DNA from: Deltaproteobacteria bacterium
GTDB taxonomy: Bacteria; Myxococcota_A; Polyangia; Polyangiales; Polyangiaceae
DNA length: 42,204 bases
Assembly (NCBI GenBank): GCA_016875405.1
Contig: VGRJ01000031.1
Span: 1 to 42,204 of the forward strand
Direction: 5' to 3'
The translations under genes were made by a program, and so were the position numbers. Every line of letters begins with the position of its first letter. Positions within the stretch are counted from its first letter, which is position 1. This document shows, in pieces, positions 27,163-34,772 of this stretch. The notes under the pieces were generated by a model. The model saw only the letters and a list, made by a program, of their open reading frames with translations. It did not search any database and was not told the origin of the DNA.

Positions 27163-27271
27163 CGGCGCGATTCCTCGGTCAGCATCCTAGCGAAGCGGAG
27201 GGGCGCGTCCATTCGCATCCGCAGATGGCTTGTCGATCGCGCGCCCGGCTGGTAATCGAAGGTGCAACGTC

Positions 27272-28396
27272 ATGATGGTACTCGCGCGCCTTTCGACGGT
27301 CGTCCTCGCCACGTCGCTCCTCGTTGCCGCTGCCGCCGGCTGTGACGATCGGCCGTTCCAAGAGCTCGAGCAACGCAAGGCCGCGGTCGCGAAGGCCGCC
27401 GTCTCCGCCGCTGCCGCCAAGGCCGCCCCCGCGGTCGCGCTCGACCCGACGGACCTCAAGCCGTTCAGCCCGCTCCCGAAGGAGTTCCCCTCGGAGGCCA
27501 ACCCGATCACCGAGGCGAAGGTGACCCTTGGGCAACTGCTCTACCACGACAAGCGCCTGTCGCTCGCCCAGGACATCTCGTGCAACTCGTGCCACGACGT
27601 CGCACGCTACGGCGTCGACGGCGAGAAGACCTCGCCTGGGCACAAAGGCCACCGCGGCGACCGCAACTCGCCGACCGTCTACAACGCCGGCCACCATGTC
27701 GCGCAGTTCTGGGACGGCCGGGCCGCGACGTTCGAAGACCAGGCGAAGGGCCCGATCCTGAACCCTGGCGAGATGGCGATGCCGGACGAGAAGGCCGTGC
27801 TCGCGGTCGTCGAGTCGATCCCCGAGTACGTGACGCTCTTCAAGAAGGCCTTCCCGAGCGACAAGAAGGCGATCTCGTACGACAACCTCGCCAAGGCCAT
27901 CGGCGCGTTCGAGCGCAAGCTCGTGACGCCCTCACGCTGGGACAGGTTCCTCGAGGGCGACGCGAAGGCGCTCACCGAGAAAGAGAAGCAAGGCTTCGCC
28001 GTGTTCACCAAGACCGGCTGCCCAGGCTGCCACGCGGGCCCGGCGGTTGGCGGAGGGTCGTTCCAGAAGCTGGGCCTCATCAAGCCTTACCCCGACCTGA
28101 AGGACGTCGGGCGCTTCAACGTGACGAAGGAAGAGGACGACCGCTTCAAGTTCCGCGTGCCGAGCCTCCGCAACGTCGACAAGACCGGGCCGTACTTCCA
28201 CGACGGATCGATCGCGACGCTCGAGGAGGCCGTGAAGAAGATGGCCTGGCACCAGCTTGGCAAGGAGCTCAGCGCGACCGAGATCGACCTCGTGCTCGCC
28301 TTCTTGAAGTCGCTCACCGGCGAGCTCCCGGCCGAGCTCGTGAAGGTCCCGGAGCTCCCCGCGAGCACCGCCAAGACGCCGAAGCCGAAGACCTGA
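27272..28396 (+). CDS. Di-haem cytochrome c peroxidase (MauG/CcpA family) lipoprotein
   Basis: A 374-residue periplasmic enzyme that reduces hydrogen peroxide with electrons from small cytochromes, or a related MauG-type oxidase. Two CXXCH haem sites are visible: CNSCH (104-108) and CPGCH (250-254). Family landmarks NSPTVYNAG, FWDGRAATFEDQA, NPGEMAM and RVPSLRNVDKTGPYFHDG are all present. The signal peptide ends AAGC (Cys24), so it is lipid-anchored. An Ala/Lys-rich linker (31-57) follows. ATG 27272 and 27275 are adjacent options. A divergent DUF362 gene lies upstream. The Cys-free glutaredoxin-like gene follows by 29 nt on the same strand, which may indicate a shared redox or stress role. 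Confidence 0.94.
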   Translation: MMVLARLSTVVLATSLLVAAAAGCDDRPFQELEQRKAAVAKAAVSAAAAKAAPAVALDPTDLKPFSPLPKEFPSEANPITEAKVTLGQLLYHDKRLSLAQDISCNSCHDVARYGVDGEKTSPGHKGHRGDRNSPTVYNAGHHVAQFWDGRAATFEDQAKGPILNPGEMAMPDEKAVLAVVESIPEYVTLFKKAFPSDKKAISYDNLAKAIGAFERKLVTPSRWDRFLEGDAKALTEKEKQGFAVFTKTGCPGCHAGPAVGGGSFQKLGLIKPYPDLKDVGRFNVTKEEDDRFKFRVPSLRNVDKTGPYFHDGSIATLEEAVKKMAWHQLGKELSATEIDLVLAFLKSLTGELPAELVKVPELPASTAKTPKPKT

Positions 28397-28425
28397 GCGA
28401 GCCGCGCCCCACGAGCGAATCCGCC

Positions 28426-28806
28426 ATGAACCAACGAGCCTTTCTCTCCGAAGATGAGCTGCATCCGTCGATTCGCGAACAGGTCGCGAGCCACCATCGT
28501 GACACGGTGACGGAAGTCATGGCGGCGGTCGCGAAGCACGACGTGGTGGTGGTGGGCATGGGTCAAAACCCATTCCCGAGGCGTGCCCGCAAGGCGCTCA
28601 CGAAGGCCGGAATTGCGCACGAGTACCTCGAATACGGCTCGTACCTGAGCGAGTGGCGGCGGCGGACCGCGCTCAAGATGTGGACGGGCTGGCCGACGCT
28701 GCCCATGATTTTTATCAAGGGCACGATGATCGGTGGCGCCCAAGATCTCGAGCGGCTGATCGCGTCCGGCGAGCTCGCGACGATGCTCGCGGCGCCGCGT
28801 TCGTAG
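28426..28806 (+). CDS. Glutaredoxin-fold protein without active-site cysteines
   Basis: A 126-residue protein. Residues about 25-120 match the glutaredoxin/Grx4 fold: strand VVVVGMG, helix RARKALTKAG, the cis-Pro loop WTGWPTLPMIFIKG and IGGAQDLERLIASGEL. The dithiol site CPYC (or CGFS) is replaced by NPFP, and the whole protein contains no cysteine. It therefore cannot carry out thiol exchange or bind a [2Fe-2S] cluster in the normal way. The cis-Pro glutathione pocket is kept, so glutathione or protein binding is possible. It lies 29 nt after the peroxidase gene. Two base changes would be needed at each lost Cys codon, so simple read error is unlikely. Confidence 0.85.
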   Translation: MNQRAFLSEDELHPSIREQVASHHRDTVTEVMAAVAKHDVVVVGMGQNPFPRRARKALTKAGIAHEYLEYGSYLSEWRRRTALKMWTGWPTLPMIFIKGTMIGGAQDLERLIASGELATMLAAPRS

Positions 28807-28836
28807 CGACGAAGACCGAAAGGCGTACCGCCACCG

Positions 28837-28872
28837 CTGGCGGCCGCCAGGTCCGCGGTTGGCGGTCGCCAG
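28837..28872. promoter_or_regulatory. Twin palindromic sites 22 bp apart upstream of the ComEA-like gene
   Basis: CTGGCGGCCGCCAG (28837-28850) is a perfect 14-bp palindrome. TTGGCGGTCGCCAG (28859-28872) is a near copy. Their centres are 22 bp apart, about two helical turns, so proteins bound there would face the same side. They lie 106 bp before the ATG and 31 nt after the previous stop. Confidence 0.4.
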
Positions 28873-28977
28873 GCTCCGCCGCCCCCCGAGCTCTCCAGGT
28901 CGGGACGCGATCAGCCCGAAATCTCGGCGAAAACGCTCCGCGCCGTGGCTGGCACGGACGTCGCTACGTCGGCGCGC

Positions 28978-29544
28978 ATGGCGAATGACGAACGGCAGAC
29001 GGGGCGTGCGGGTTGGGGGCGGCGCGTGGCGGGGACGGCCGCGTGGGTCGCCTTGCTGGGCGTGCTCGGGTGGCTCGGCGCACGGAGCGCGACGCGCCTC
29101 GAGCGCCCGGCGACGCTCGTGCTCCCGACGATCGATGCGGCCACCTTCCTCGCGCAGGTCGCCCCTGCGACGTCCGCTCCTCCGCCGTGCCCCGACGCCG
29201 AGCGGGTGCCAGGCGGTGTGCTCGCGGACGGGCGGGTGGTGCTGAACCGCGCGGGCGTGCGCGACCTGATGACGCTGCCCGGCGTCGGCGAGAAGCGGGC
29301 CCGAGGCATCGTCGCGCTGCGGACGCGGCTCGGTCGGTTCCGCAGCCTACGCGACCTGCTCAGGGTGAAGGGGCTCGGGCCTCGGCGGCTCCGCGCCTTG
29401 GAAGCGAAGTGTGTGCTCGACCCGCCGGACGAGGGGTCGGACACGCGCTCCTCGATCGGCGGCGTGGGCGACGCCGCGACGCGCCCGACGACCGAGCGCG
29501 GTGCTGCGCCGGCGGCCCACGGCCCGAGGAGGTCCGGGGCATGA
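28978..29544 (+). CDS. ComEA-like helix-hairpin-helix DNA-binding protein
   Basis: A 188-residue protein with one membrane span near the N-terminus (about 16-36) and an Ala/Pro linker. A double helix-hairpin-helix unit follows (about 90-145): LNRAGVRDLMTLPGVGEKRARGIV and then FRSLRDLLRVKGLGPRRLRALE. This is the DNA-binding module of ComEA, the competence receptor that holds double-stranded DNA outside the inner membrane. The C-terminal 45 residues are low-complexity. ATG 28978 was preferred to GTG 28945 because it gives a normal short cytoplasmic lead. No other competence gene is nearby, so a role in DNA uptake is inference from domain and topology. Confidence 0.85.
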   Translation: MANDERQTGRAGWGRRVAGTAAWVALLGVLGWLGARSATRLERPATLVLPTIDAATFLAQVAPATSAPPPCPDAERVPGGVLADGRVVLNRAGVRDLMTLPGVGEKRARGIVALRTRLGRFRSLRDLLRVKGLGPRRLRALEAKCVLDPPDEGSDTRSSIGGVGDAATRPTTERGAAPAAHGPRRSGA

Positions 29545-29559
29545 GACCCTAGGCTCGCG

Positions 29560-30888
29560 TCAGCGCGCGGGCCATGGGGCGGCCGAGGGCCCGGGCTGCG
29601 CGGTGGCTGCGGGCACGGTCGACGACGACGAGCTAGGCGGCGTCGCCTTGAGCTTCATGTCGACGTCGACGACCACGGTCTGGCCGGCGATGAGCTCGAC
29701 GGTTCGCGTCTCCTCCGGCGCGGACGGGTGGCGGAGGGTGACGGTGTGGCGACCCGGCTTCACCTCGATCGGCGTCGCCATCGGCGTCACGTCGATCGAG
29801 CGCCCATCGACGAACACTTCGGCCCACGGCCGGACGAGGACGCGCACGCGCCCCGGCTCGTCGACGATCCCTCGCGGCCCGGAGGCGGCGTCTCCTGCGC
29901 GCTCGTCGGAGCCTCGCCACCACAGCCCGACGGCGAGCACGAGGCCCGCCGCGAGGCCAACGGCTACGAGGGCCGGCGCACCGAGCGGGAGGCGGAGCGC
30001 CGTGCCTCGAGCGGCGTCGGCGTCGGCTGGGGCGGGCAGGCCTTCGGCGAGCCCTGCCTCCGCGAGCGCGCGGGAGACGAGCACGTCGCTCGGGAGCGAG
30101 GTCTCGCGGCGCAGCTCGCGCGCGAGTAACGAGGCGACGGTGGCGAGATCGGGCGGGCGCTCGTGCTGCCGCTTGGCGAGGCAGTCGAGCACGAGCCGCT
30201 CGAGCTGACGCGACACGGCGGGGTGCTCGCGCGAGGGCGGCGTGGGCGCGTGGTGGCGGATGCGCTGGCTGATGCCATCGCCATCGCCGACGAACGGTCC
30301 GCGCCCGGTGAGCATCGCGTACAGCACCACCCCGAGGAGGAAGACGTCGCTTCGAATCGTAGGCGGCTCGCCGAGGATCTGCTCGGGCGCCATGTGCGCC
30401 GGATCCGCGAGCTCGCTCGGGAAGGCCGACGCGCCGAGCGGATCGTGGAGGCACACCTGACCTTGCGCCGTCAGCTCGATGAGCCCGACGTGCAGCGCCC
30501 CGTGCGCGAGGTCGGCTCGATGAAGGGCGCCGAGGGCCGAGGCGATCTCGAGCGCGATCGCCACCGCCACGGGCGGCGGGAGCGCGCCGCTTCGCTCGAG
30601 GACCCGCGAGAGGCGATGGCCGCCCGCGTCGGCGACGACGACCAGCGGCTCGCCGCCGTCGCGCGCGAGCTCGACGAGGGTCGGCCACCCGCGGTGGCCG
30701 AGCGAGGCGAGGAGCTCGGCCTCGCGCTGGAGCGCGCGAGCGACGCCCGAGCGGTTCGTCAGCCCGGGCCGCGTCACCTTGACGAGCACGGGGAGCTCCC
30801 CCTCGCGACGCGCGCGCCAGGTGAGCGTGGCCGCGTCCTCGGAGGCGCGCTCCTCGATGCGGTAGGGACCGAGCGACTCAGGCTCCAT
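29560..30888 (-). CDS. Membrane-anchored kinase-like protein (predicted pseudokinase) with PEGA domain
   Basis: A 442-residue protein with a Hanks-type kinase fold (about 8-262), a membrane span (304-323) and a PEGA domain (347-412: AEVFVDGRS, VKPGRHTVTLRH). Several catalytic elements are lost. The glycine loop is ERASEDAAT. The HRDLKPxN loop reads HGALHVG (129-135), with no Asp. DFG is replaced by DPLG (149-152). Lys37 in VLVKV and MAPEQ (166-170) remain. It is therefore predicted to be unable to phosphorylate, but it may still bind nucleotide or partners. The ATG overlaps the stop of the upstream mutase-like gene (TGATG), implying translational coupling. Expected topology is kinase fold inside and PEGA outside. 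Confidence 0.87.
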   Translation of the reverse strand: MEPESLGPYRIEERASEDAATLTWRARREGELPVLVKVTRPGLTNRSGVARALQREAELLASLGHRGWPTLVELARDGGEPLVVVADAGGHRLSRVLERSGALPPPVAVAIALEIASALGALHRADLAHGALHVGLIELTAQGQVCLHDPLGASAFPSELADPAHMAPEQILGEPPTIRSDVFLLGVVLYAMLTGRGPFVGDGDGISQRIRHHAPTPPSREHPAVSRQLERLVLDCLAKRQHERPPDLATVASLLARELRRETSLPSDVLVSRALAEAGLAEGLPAPADADAARGTALRLPLGAPALVAVGLAAGLVLAVGLWWRGSDERAGDAASGPRGIVDEPGRVRVLVRPWAEVFVDGRSIDVTPMATPIEVKPGRHTVTLRHPSAPEETRTVELIAGQTVVVDVDMKLKATPPSSSSSTVPAATAQPGPSAAPWPAR

Positions 30889-32513
30889 CACGCGCTCGCG
30901 AGCAGCGATCGGCCCGTCATCTCGGCGGGCGCCTCGAGCCCGAGGAGCGCGAGAACGGTCGGCGCGACGTCGGCGAGTGAGCCGCCGGCGCGGAGCGTAC
31001 CGTGTCCATCGGCCGCGAGGAGGAGCGGCACCGGGTTCGACGAGTGGGCGCCGAGGCGGCGACCGCGCTTGTCTTCATGGGCCTCGCAGCCACCATGATC
31101 GGCGGTGACGACGAGCGCACCCTCGGCCGACGCGACCGCCTCGGTAATTTGAGCGAGCGCACGATCGAGCGCCTCGAGCGCCTCGAGGCGCGCCGCGCGG
31201 TCGCCGGTGCCTGCGACGCGCTCCGCGTTGCCGAGGTGCACGAGGATGACATCGTGCGAGCCTGCGGCGATCGCGGTCGCGGCTCGCTCGGCGACACGCG
31301 CGACGTGCAGGGCTGGACGCTCGTCGGGACGCTCGATGAGGCGGGGCGCAGGGACGAGCTCAAGGTCGGCGCCGACCGGCAGCGTCGCGGCTCGACCGTC
31401 GAAGAAGGTGGTCACGTGGTCGCGGCGATCGGACTCGGCGATCCGCAGCTGGGTCAGGCCGGCGGCCGACAACGTGGCGCCGAGCGTTGCGGCGAGGGGC
31501 GGCGACGAGAACGCGGCGGGGAGCGAGAGGCCGTGCGACATCGGCACCAGCGTCGCGAGGTAGCGGTCGCGGAAAGCTCGCACCGGGTGGTGACGATCCA
31601 TCAAGAGATCCTTCGTGACCTCGTCGGGCAGGTCGGCACGCGCGAGCAGCTGCGTCAGCTGCCGAAGCCCGTCGGGGCGGTGGTTCACGACGAGTCCACA
31701 GTCCTCTCCGGTCCACTCCCAAACAGGCGGGGAGTCCGAGAAATCGCAGAGAAAATCGCCGCGAAGGCCCGCGTACTCGCCGAGGCGCGTCGGCTCGACG
31801 AAGGCGTCGGTCTGCCCCTGCAGGTAGGCGAGGTTCAGCGCATCGAACGCGGATTCGGCGCGGGGCGCGAACGGTCCGAGCACCTTGTCACGGACGATCG
31901 CCTGGTACGCGAGGCTCACGCGGTCCCAGCGCCCGTCGATGTCCATCGCGTAGTGCCGACCGGCGAGTGTCCCGAGCTGGGCGCGCTTGCCCTCGAGGTG
32001 GAGCGAGAGCCGATCGAGCAGCGCGGCCGCGGCCTTCGGCGGGGTGTCGACGCCATCGAGGATCGCGTGCACGACGACCGGGACCTCGTGGAAGGCCGCG
32101 AGATCGACGAGCGCCAGCAGGTGCTCGAAGGCGCTGTGCACGCCGGCGGTGGAGAGCAGCCCGACGAGGTGCAGGGGCGCACCGTCGTAGACGGCGAGCT
32201 GATAGAGGGCGTCGAGCGTCGCGTTGCGGCCGAGCTTGCCCTGCGCCAGCGCCTCGTCGATCCGAACGCACGCGCTCGGCACGATGCGCCCGGCGCCGAG
32301 CGTGAGGTGCCCGGCCTCTCCGTTGCCGCGCGCGCCCTCGGGCAAGCCGACCTGCGAGCCGCTCGCGTCGAGGCTCGTCGCCGCGCCGCGCTCGAGGAGC
32401 CGCCGGTACGTCGGCATCGTTGCGCACGACACCAGGTTGTCCGGGCCCTCGTCCGCGAGCCCGACGCCGTCGAGCACGCACAGGACGAGAGGACGCGGAC
32501 GCGGCTCGGGCAT
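30888..32513 (-). CDS. Phosphoglycerate-mutase (iPGM)-like protein with altered active site
   Basis: A 541-residue full-length homologue of cofactor-independent phosphoglycerate mutase, with LDG (Asp15), AGVHSAFEHL (His126), TADHGG (Asp472, His473) and GAHSSNPVP (His490). The phosphorylated Ser of the GNSEVGH motif is Gly65 (GNGEAGH). The manganese motif usually reading PDMVGHTG is AERVAGTG, so Asp becomes Glu431 and His becomes Gly435. Substrate residues also differ: LDGVD (usually GRD), MDIDGRW (usually MDRD), HRPDGLR (usually RPDR), and Arg363 where Lys is normal. Glycolytic mutase activity is therefore unlikely. The fold is intact, so it may bind a metabolite or protein. It follows the RNase H gene by 18 nt and is coupled to the pseudokinase gene. 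Confidence 0.9.
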   Translation of the reverse strand: MPEPRPRPLVLCVLDGVGLADEGPDNLVSCATMPTYRRLLERGAATSLDASGSQVGLPEGARGNGEAGHLTLGAGRIVPSACVRIDEALAQGKLGRNATLDALYQLAVYDGAPLHLVGLLSTAGVHSAFEHLLALVDLAAFHEVPVVVHAILDGVDTPPKAAAALLDRLSLHLEGKRAQLGTLAGRHYAMDIDGRWDRVSLAYQAIVRDKVLGPFAPRAESAFDALNLAYLQGQTDAFVEPTRLGEYAGLRGDFLCDFSDSPPVWEWTGEDCGLVVNHRPDGLRQLTQLLARADLPDEVTKDLLMDRHHPVRAFRDRYLATLVPMSHGLSLPAAFSSPPLAATLGATLSAAGLTQLRIAESDRRDHVTTFFDGRAATLPVGADLELVPAPRLIERPDERPALHVARVAERAATAIAAGSHDVILVHLGNAERVAGTGDRAARLEALEALDRALAQITEAVASAEGALVVTADHGGCEAHEDKRGRRLGAHSSNPVPLLLAADGHGTLRAGGSLADVAPTVLALLGLEAPAEMTGRSLLASA

Positions 32514-32531
32514 GGGAGTGCAAAGAGCGTA

Positions 32532-33290
32532 TCACGTCGGGGCGGCGGACCGACCGGCCACCGGACGCGGCGCGACGCGGCGCTCGGAGGCGCGGCGGCT
32601 GATCGCGAGCCGCGCGAGCGCGTCGGCGCGCTCATTCAGCTCGACGCCCGCGTGACCGGGGACATAGCGCAGCTCGACCTCGCGCCCGACGAGCCGTCGC
32701 CGCAGCTCGGCGACGAGCTCGGTGTTGGCCTTCGCCTTCCAGCCTTGCTGCACGACGCCGATCGCGTAGCGGCTGTCGGTGTAGATGACGGCTGGCGTCT
32801 TCGGGTCGATCGCCTCGAGCGCGCGGAGCACCGCGGTGAGCTCGGCGACGTTGTTCGTCGCCTGCCCCAAAAACTCGGACACCTCGATGCGCTCGCCCTC
32901 GGTCACGACGACGACACCGAGCCCCGCCGGTCCCGGGTTGCCCGAGCACGCCCCGTCGCTGTAGGCGAGCGCGCTGCTCGGAGGCGGCTCGGTCGGAGGA
33001 GGAGCGGCGGCGGCCGCGCGGGCGGCGGTGGCGCGCGGCCCCGAGCTCGCGCCGCCCCGCACCTGACGCTTCGCGCCGTCACGCGCCGCTTCTTCGGCGG
33101 GGGCGCAGGTGTCATCGGGGAGCACGGTCGCATCGACGATCACGACGTTGGCCGCGACCGCGCGGTACAGCCTGCCGTCGCGCGGCTGGTAGCGGATCTC
33201 GACCCGCCCGCCGACCGTCGCGAGGCGTCCCGTCTCATCGACGCGCGCGTACACCGAGGTGCCGCGGACCTTCCCTCGCACCCACGGCAT
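32532..33290 (-). CDS. rnhA: Ribonuclease HI with an unusual N-terminal domain
   Basis: A 252-residue protein whose C-terminal part (about 106-232) is RNase HI, which cuts RNA in RNA-DNA hybrids. All catalytic acids are visible: Asp112 in YSDGACSGNPG, Glu150 in NNVAELTAV, Asp172 in YTDSRYAI and Asp223 in NERADAL. His213 lies in the VPGHAG loop. Residues 1-60 form a small basic, strand-rich domain (VRGKVRGTSVYARVDETG) that does not look like the usual hybrid-binding domain of eukaryotic or bacterial RNase H1. An Ala/Pro linker (75-105) joins them. The start ATG is 2 nt after the bolA stop, indicating one transcript. The N-terminal domain may aid nucleic-acid binding. Confidence 0.92.
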   Translation of the reverse strand: MPWVRGKVRGTSVYARVDETGRLATVGGRVEIRYQPRDGRLYRAVAANVVIVDATVLPDDTCAPAEEAARDGAKRQVRGGASSGPRATAARAAAAAPPPTEPPPSSALAYSDGACSGNPGPAGLGVVVVTEGERIEVSEFLGQATNNVAELTAVLRALEAIDPKTPAVIYTDSRYAIGVVQQGWKAKANTELVAELRRRLVGREVELRYVPGHAGVELNERADALARLAISRRASERRVAPRPVAGRSAAPT

Positions 33291-33292
33291 GG

Positions 33293-33523
33293 TCAGGGCG
33301 TCCGCGTCTGGATCGAGTCGATCGCGTGGACGGGCGCGTCGTCGCCGCCCATGAGTTCCTTCAGCGAGCCGAGCACGAGGCGGTGGCGCTCGAGCGTCGA
33401 CTTGCCGGCGAAAGCGGCCGAGGCGACGGCGAGCTGGAAATGGCGGCCGTCGCCGCGCACCTCGACCTCGGCGCCGGGGAGGGCTCGCAGGATGGCTTCG
33501 CGGATCGAATCGTCGAGCGGCAT
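33293..33523 (-). CDS. BolA-family protein
   Basis: A compact 76-residue BolA-like protein. The KH-like fold is recognisable from the segments IREAILRALPGAEVEVRGD, HFQLAVASAAFAGKSTLERHRLV and a final His in PVHAI that is conserved in the family. BolA proteins bind monothiol glutaredoxins through a shared [2Fe-2S] cluster and act in iron-sulfur handling or transcription. The glutaredoxin-fold protein in this window has no cysteine and could not supply that ligand, so the partner must be another protein. The gene is packed between the HDOD and RNase H genes (50 nt and 2 nt gaps). Confidence 0.9.
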   Translation of the reverse strand: MPLDDSIREAILRALPGAEVEVRGDGRHFQLAVASAAFAGKSTLERHRLVLGSLKELMGGDDAPVHAIDSIQTRTP

Positions 33524-33573
33524 GCGCGAGGGTGTACCTCAGCGCAGGCGCCTCGTCACGACGAGCGCGACGC

Positions 33574-34515
33574 CTAGCGGCAGATCACGTGGGCCTGGAT
33601 GCCGGTCGCGTCGGCGAGCAGCGACTCGCGCTGCGCGGGGCCGATCCCGAGGCTCGCGAGCGCGGCCGGGACCTGACCGGGCTCGACCTCGTCGAACGCC
33701 GGGAAGCCGAGGTCGGTCGCGAGGCCGTCGGCGAGCGCGACGAGCGCCGCGAGCGGGTCGGGGTTGTTCGCGGGGCGGATGTCGTGGTGGTTCACGACGG
33801 CGTTCGCGAGCACCGCCGGCAGCTTCCAGCGGCTGCAGAGCCACTGCGTGGTGCGAGCGTGCATGGCGCGAATGGCGGGCCACAGCTCCTTCACGTCGAC
33901 CGTGGGCGGAGGCGCGCTCACGGCCGACGCCGCGGCCCCCTGCGCGGCGCCCTCGGGATCGCCGTGGATCATGAGCGCAGCGGTGAGCCCGACGTCGTGC
34001 AAGAGCCCGGCGGTGAAGGCGACCTGCGGATCGACGCTCGAGACGTGGCGACTCGCGAGCTTGGCGAGGTGCGCGGTGGCGAGCGAGTGGGCCTGCACCT
34101 GCTCCATCGTGCGGAGGTACGCGCGCGTTCGAAACACCCGCATCTTGGTGCTCGCGACGAGGAACATCGGCCCGAGCGTGTCGTGGCCGAGGCGCGTTAC
34201 CGCCTCGGCGAGCGAGGAGACCGGGGCGCCGCCGTTGTGCACGGGCGATTGCGCGACCTGGAGCACGCGCCCCGCAAAGAAGGGGTCGCGCTCGAGAAGC
34301 TGATGCGCCTCGGTCGGCTTGAATGGGCGGCGCGACAGCTCGACGAGGCGCGCGGCGACGTCGGCGAGCAGCGGCGGCTGATACGCCGACGACTGGAAGC
34401 GCTCGATGACGCGATTGCCGAGCTCGTCTCCGGCGTTCGACGTCGCTCCGGCGCCCGCGAGGAGCTGGTCGATGGAGGGCATGCCGCCCGTCGGCGCGGG
34501 AAATTTGGGGAGCAT
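33574..34515 (-). CDS. HDOD-domain signalling protein
   Basis: A 313-residue protein with one HDOD domain (about 45-265). Landmarks are PPLLADVAARLVEL at the start, LLERDPFFAGRVLQVAQSP, AVTRLGHDTLG and the HD-like AGLLHDVGLTAAL. Further on are AVVNHHDIRP and ALVALADGLATDLGF. HDOD proteins are usually non-enzymatic regulators that act with two-component or cyclic nucleotide systems. No receiver, GGDEF or kinase domain is fused. It is the first gene of a minus-strand run HDOD, bolA, rnhA, iPGM-like, pseudokinase. The upstream gap to tatA is 257 bp. Confidence 0.9.
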   Translation of the reverse strand: MLPKFPAPTGGMPSIDQLLAGAGATSNAGDELGNRVIERFQSSAYQPPLLADVAARLVELSRRPFKPTEAHQLLERDPFFAGRVLQVAQSPVHNGGAPVSSLAEAVTRLGHDTLGPMFLVASTKMRVFRTRAYLRTMEQVQAHSLATAHLAKLASRHVSSVDPQVAFTAGLLHDVGLTAALMIHGDPEGAAQGAAASAVSAPPPTVDVKELWPAIRAMHARTTQWLCSRWKLPAVLANAVVNHHDIRPANNPDPLAALVALADGLATDLGFPAFDEVEPGQVPAALASLGIGPAQRESLLADATGIQAHVICR

Positions 34516-34772
34516 TGTCGTCCGGCGAGGTGCGACGCATCGCTCAGCGAGCGTGCCCCTCTGCTGCGCTCGTCGCTTACTGCGTCTCTGGGCCCCGGTC
34601 CAGTCTTCGGACGCATGTCCGCGGGCCCCGCGCTTTGGTCACGATCATGAGGGCGCGCTCGCCGAGGCAGGGGGACCGGTCGTGCTCGCCGCTGTCCGCT
34701 TCGAGGGACGGTCCGCGTGGCGTCCGCCTCCGGTGGGGATGCACCGTCCGTACGGTGCCCGACGTGAGCCTG
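34516..34772. promoter_or_regulatory. Intergenic region between tatA and the HDOD gene
   Basis: This 257-bp gap probably contains the promoter of the HDOD-bolA-rnhA run. The only clear structure is the hairpin gcaccgt-ccgt-acggtgc at 34741-34758, 15 nt after the tatA stop on the minus strand. It could end the tatA message, but no T-run follows. Confidence 0.35.

Noticed and set aside
30888-32513. Sequencing error as the cause of the missing iPGM serine
   Set aside because: The codon is GGA, at least two changes from any Ser codon, and several independent active-site positions also differ while the frame is intact.
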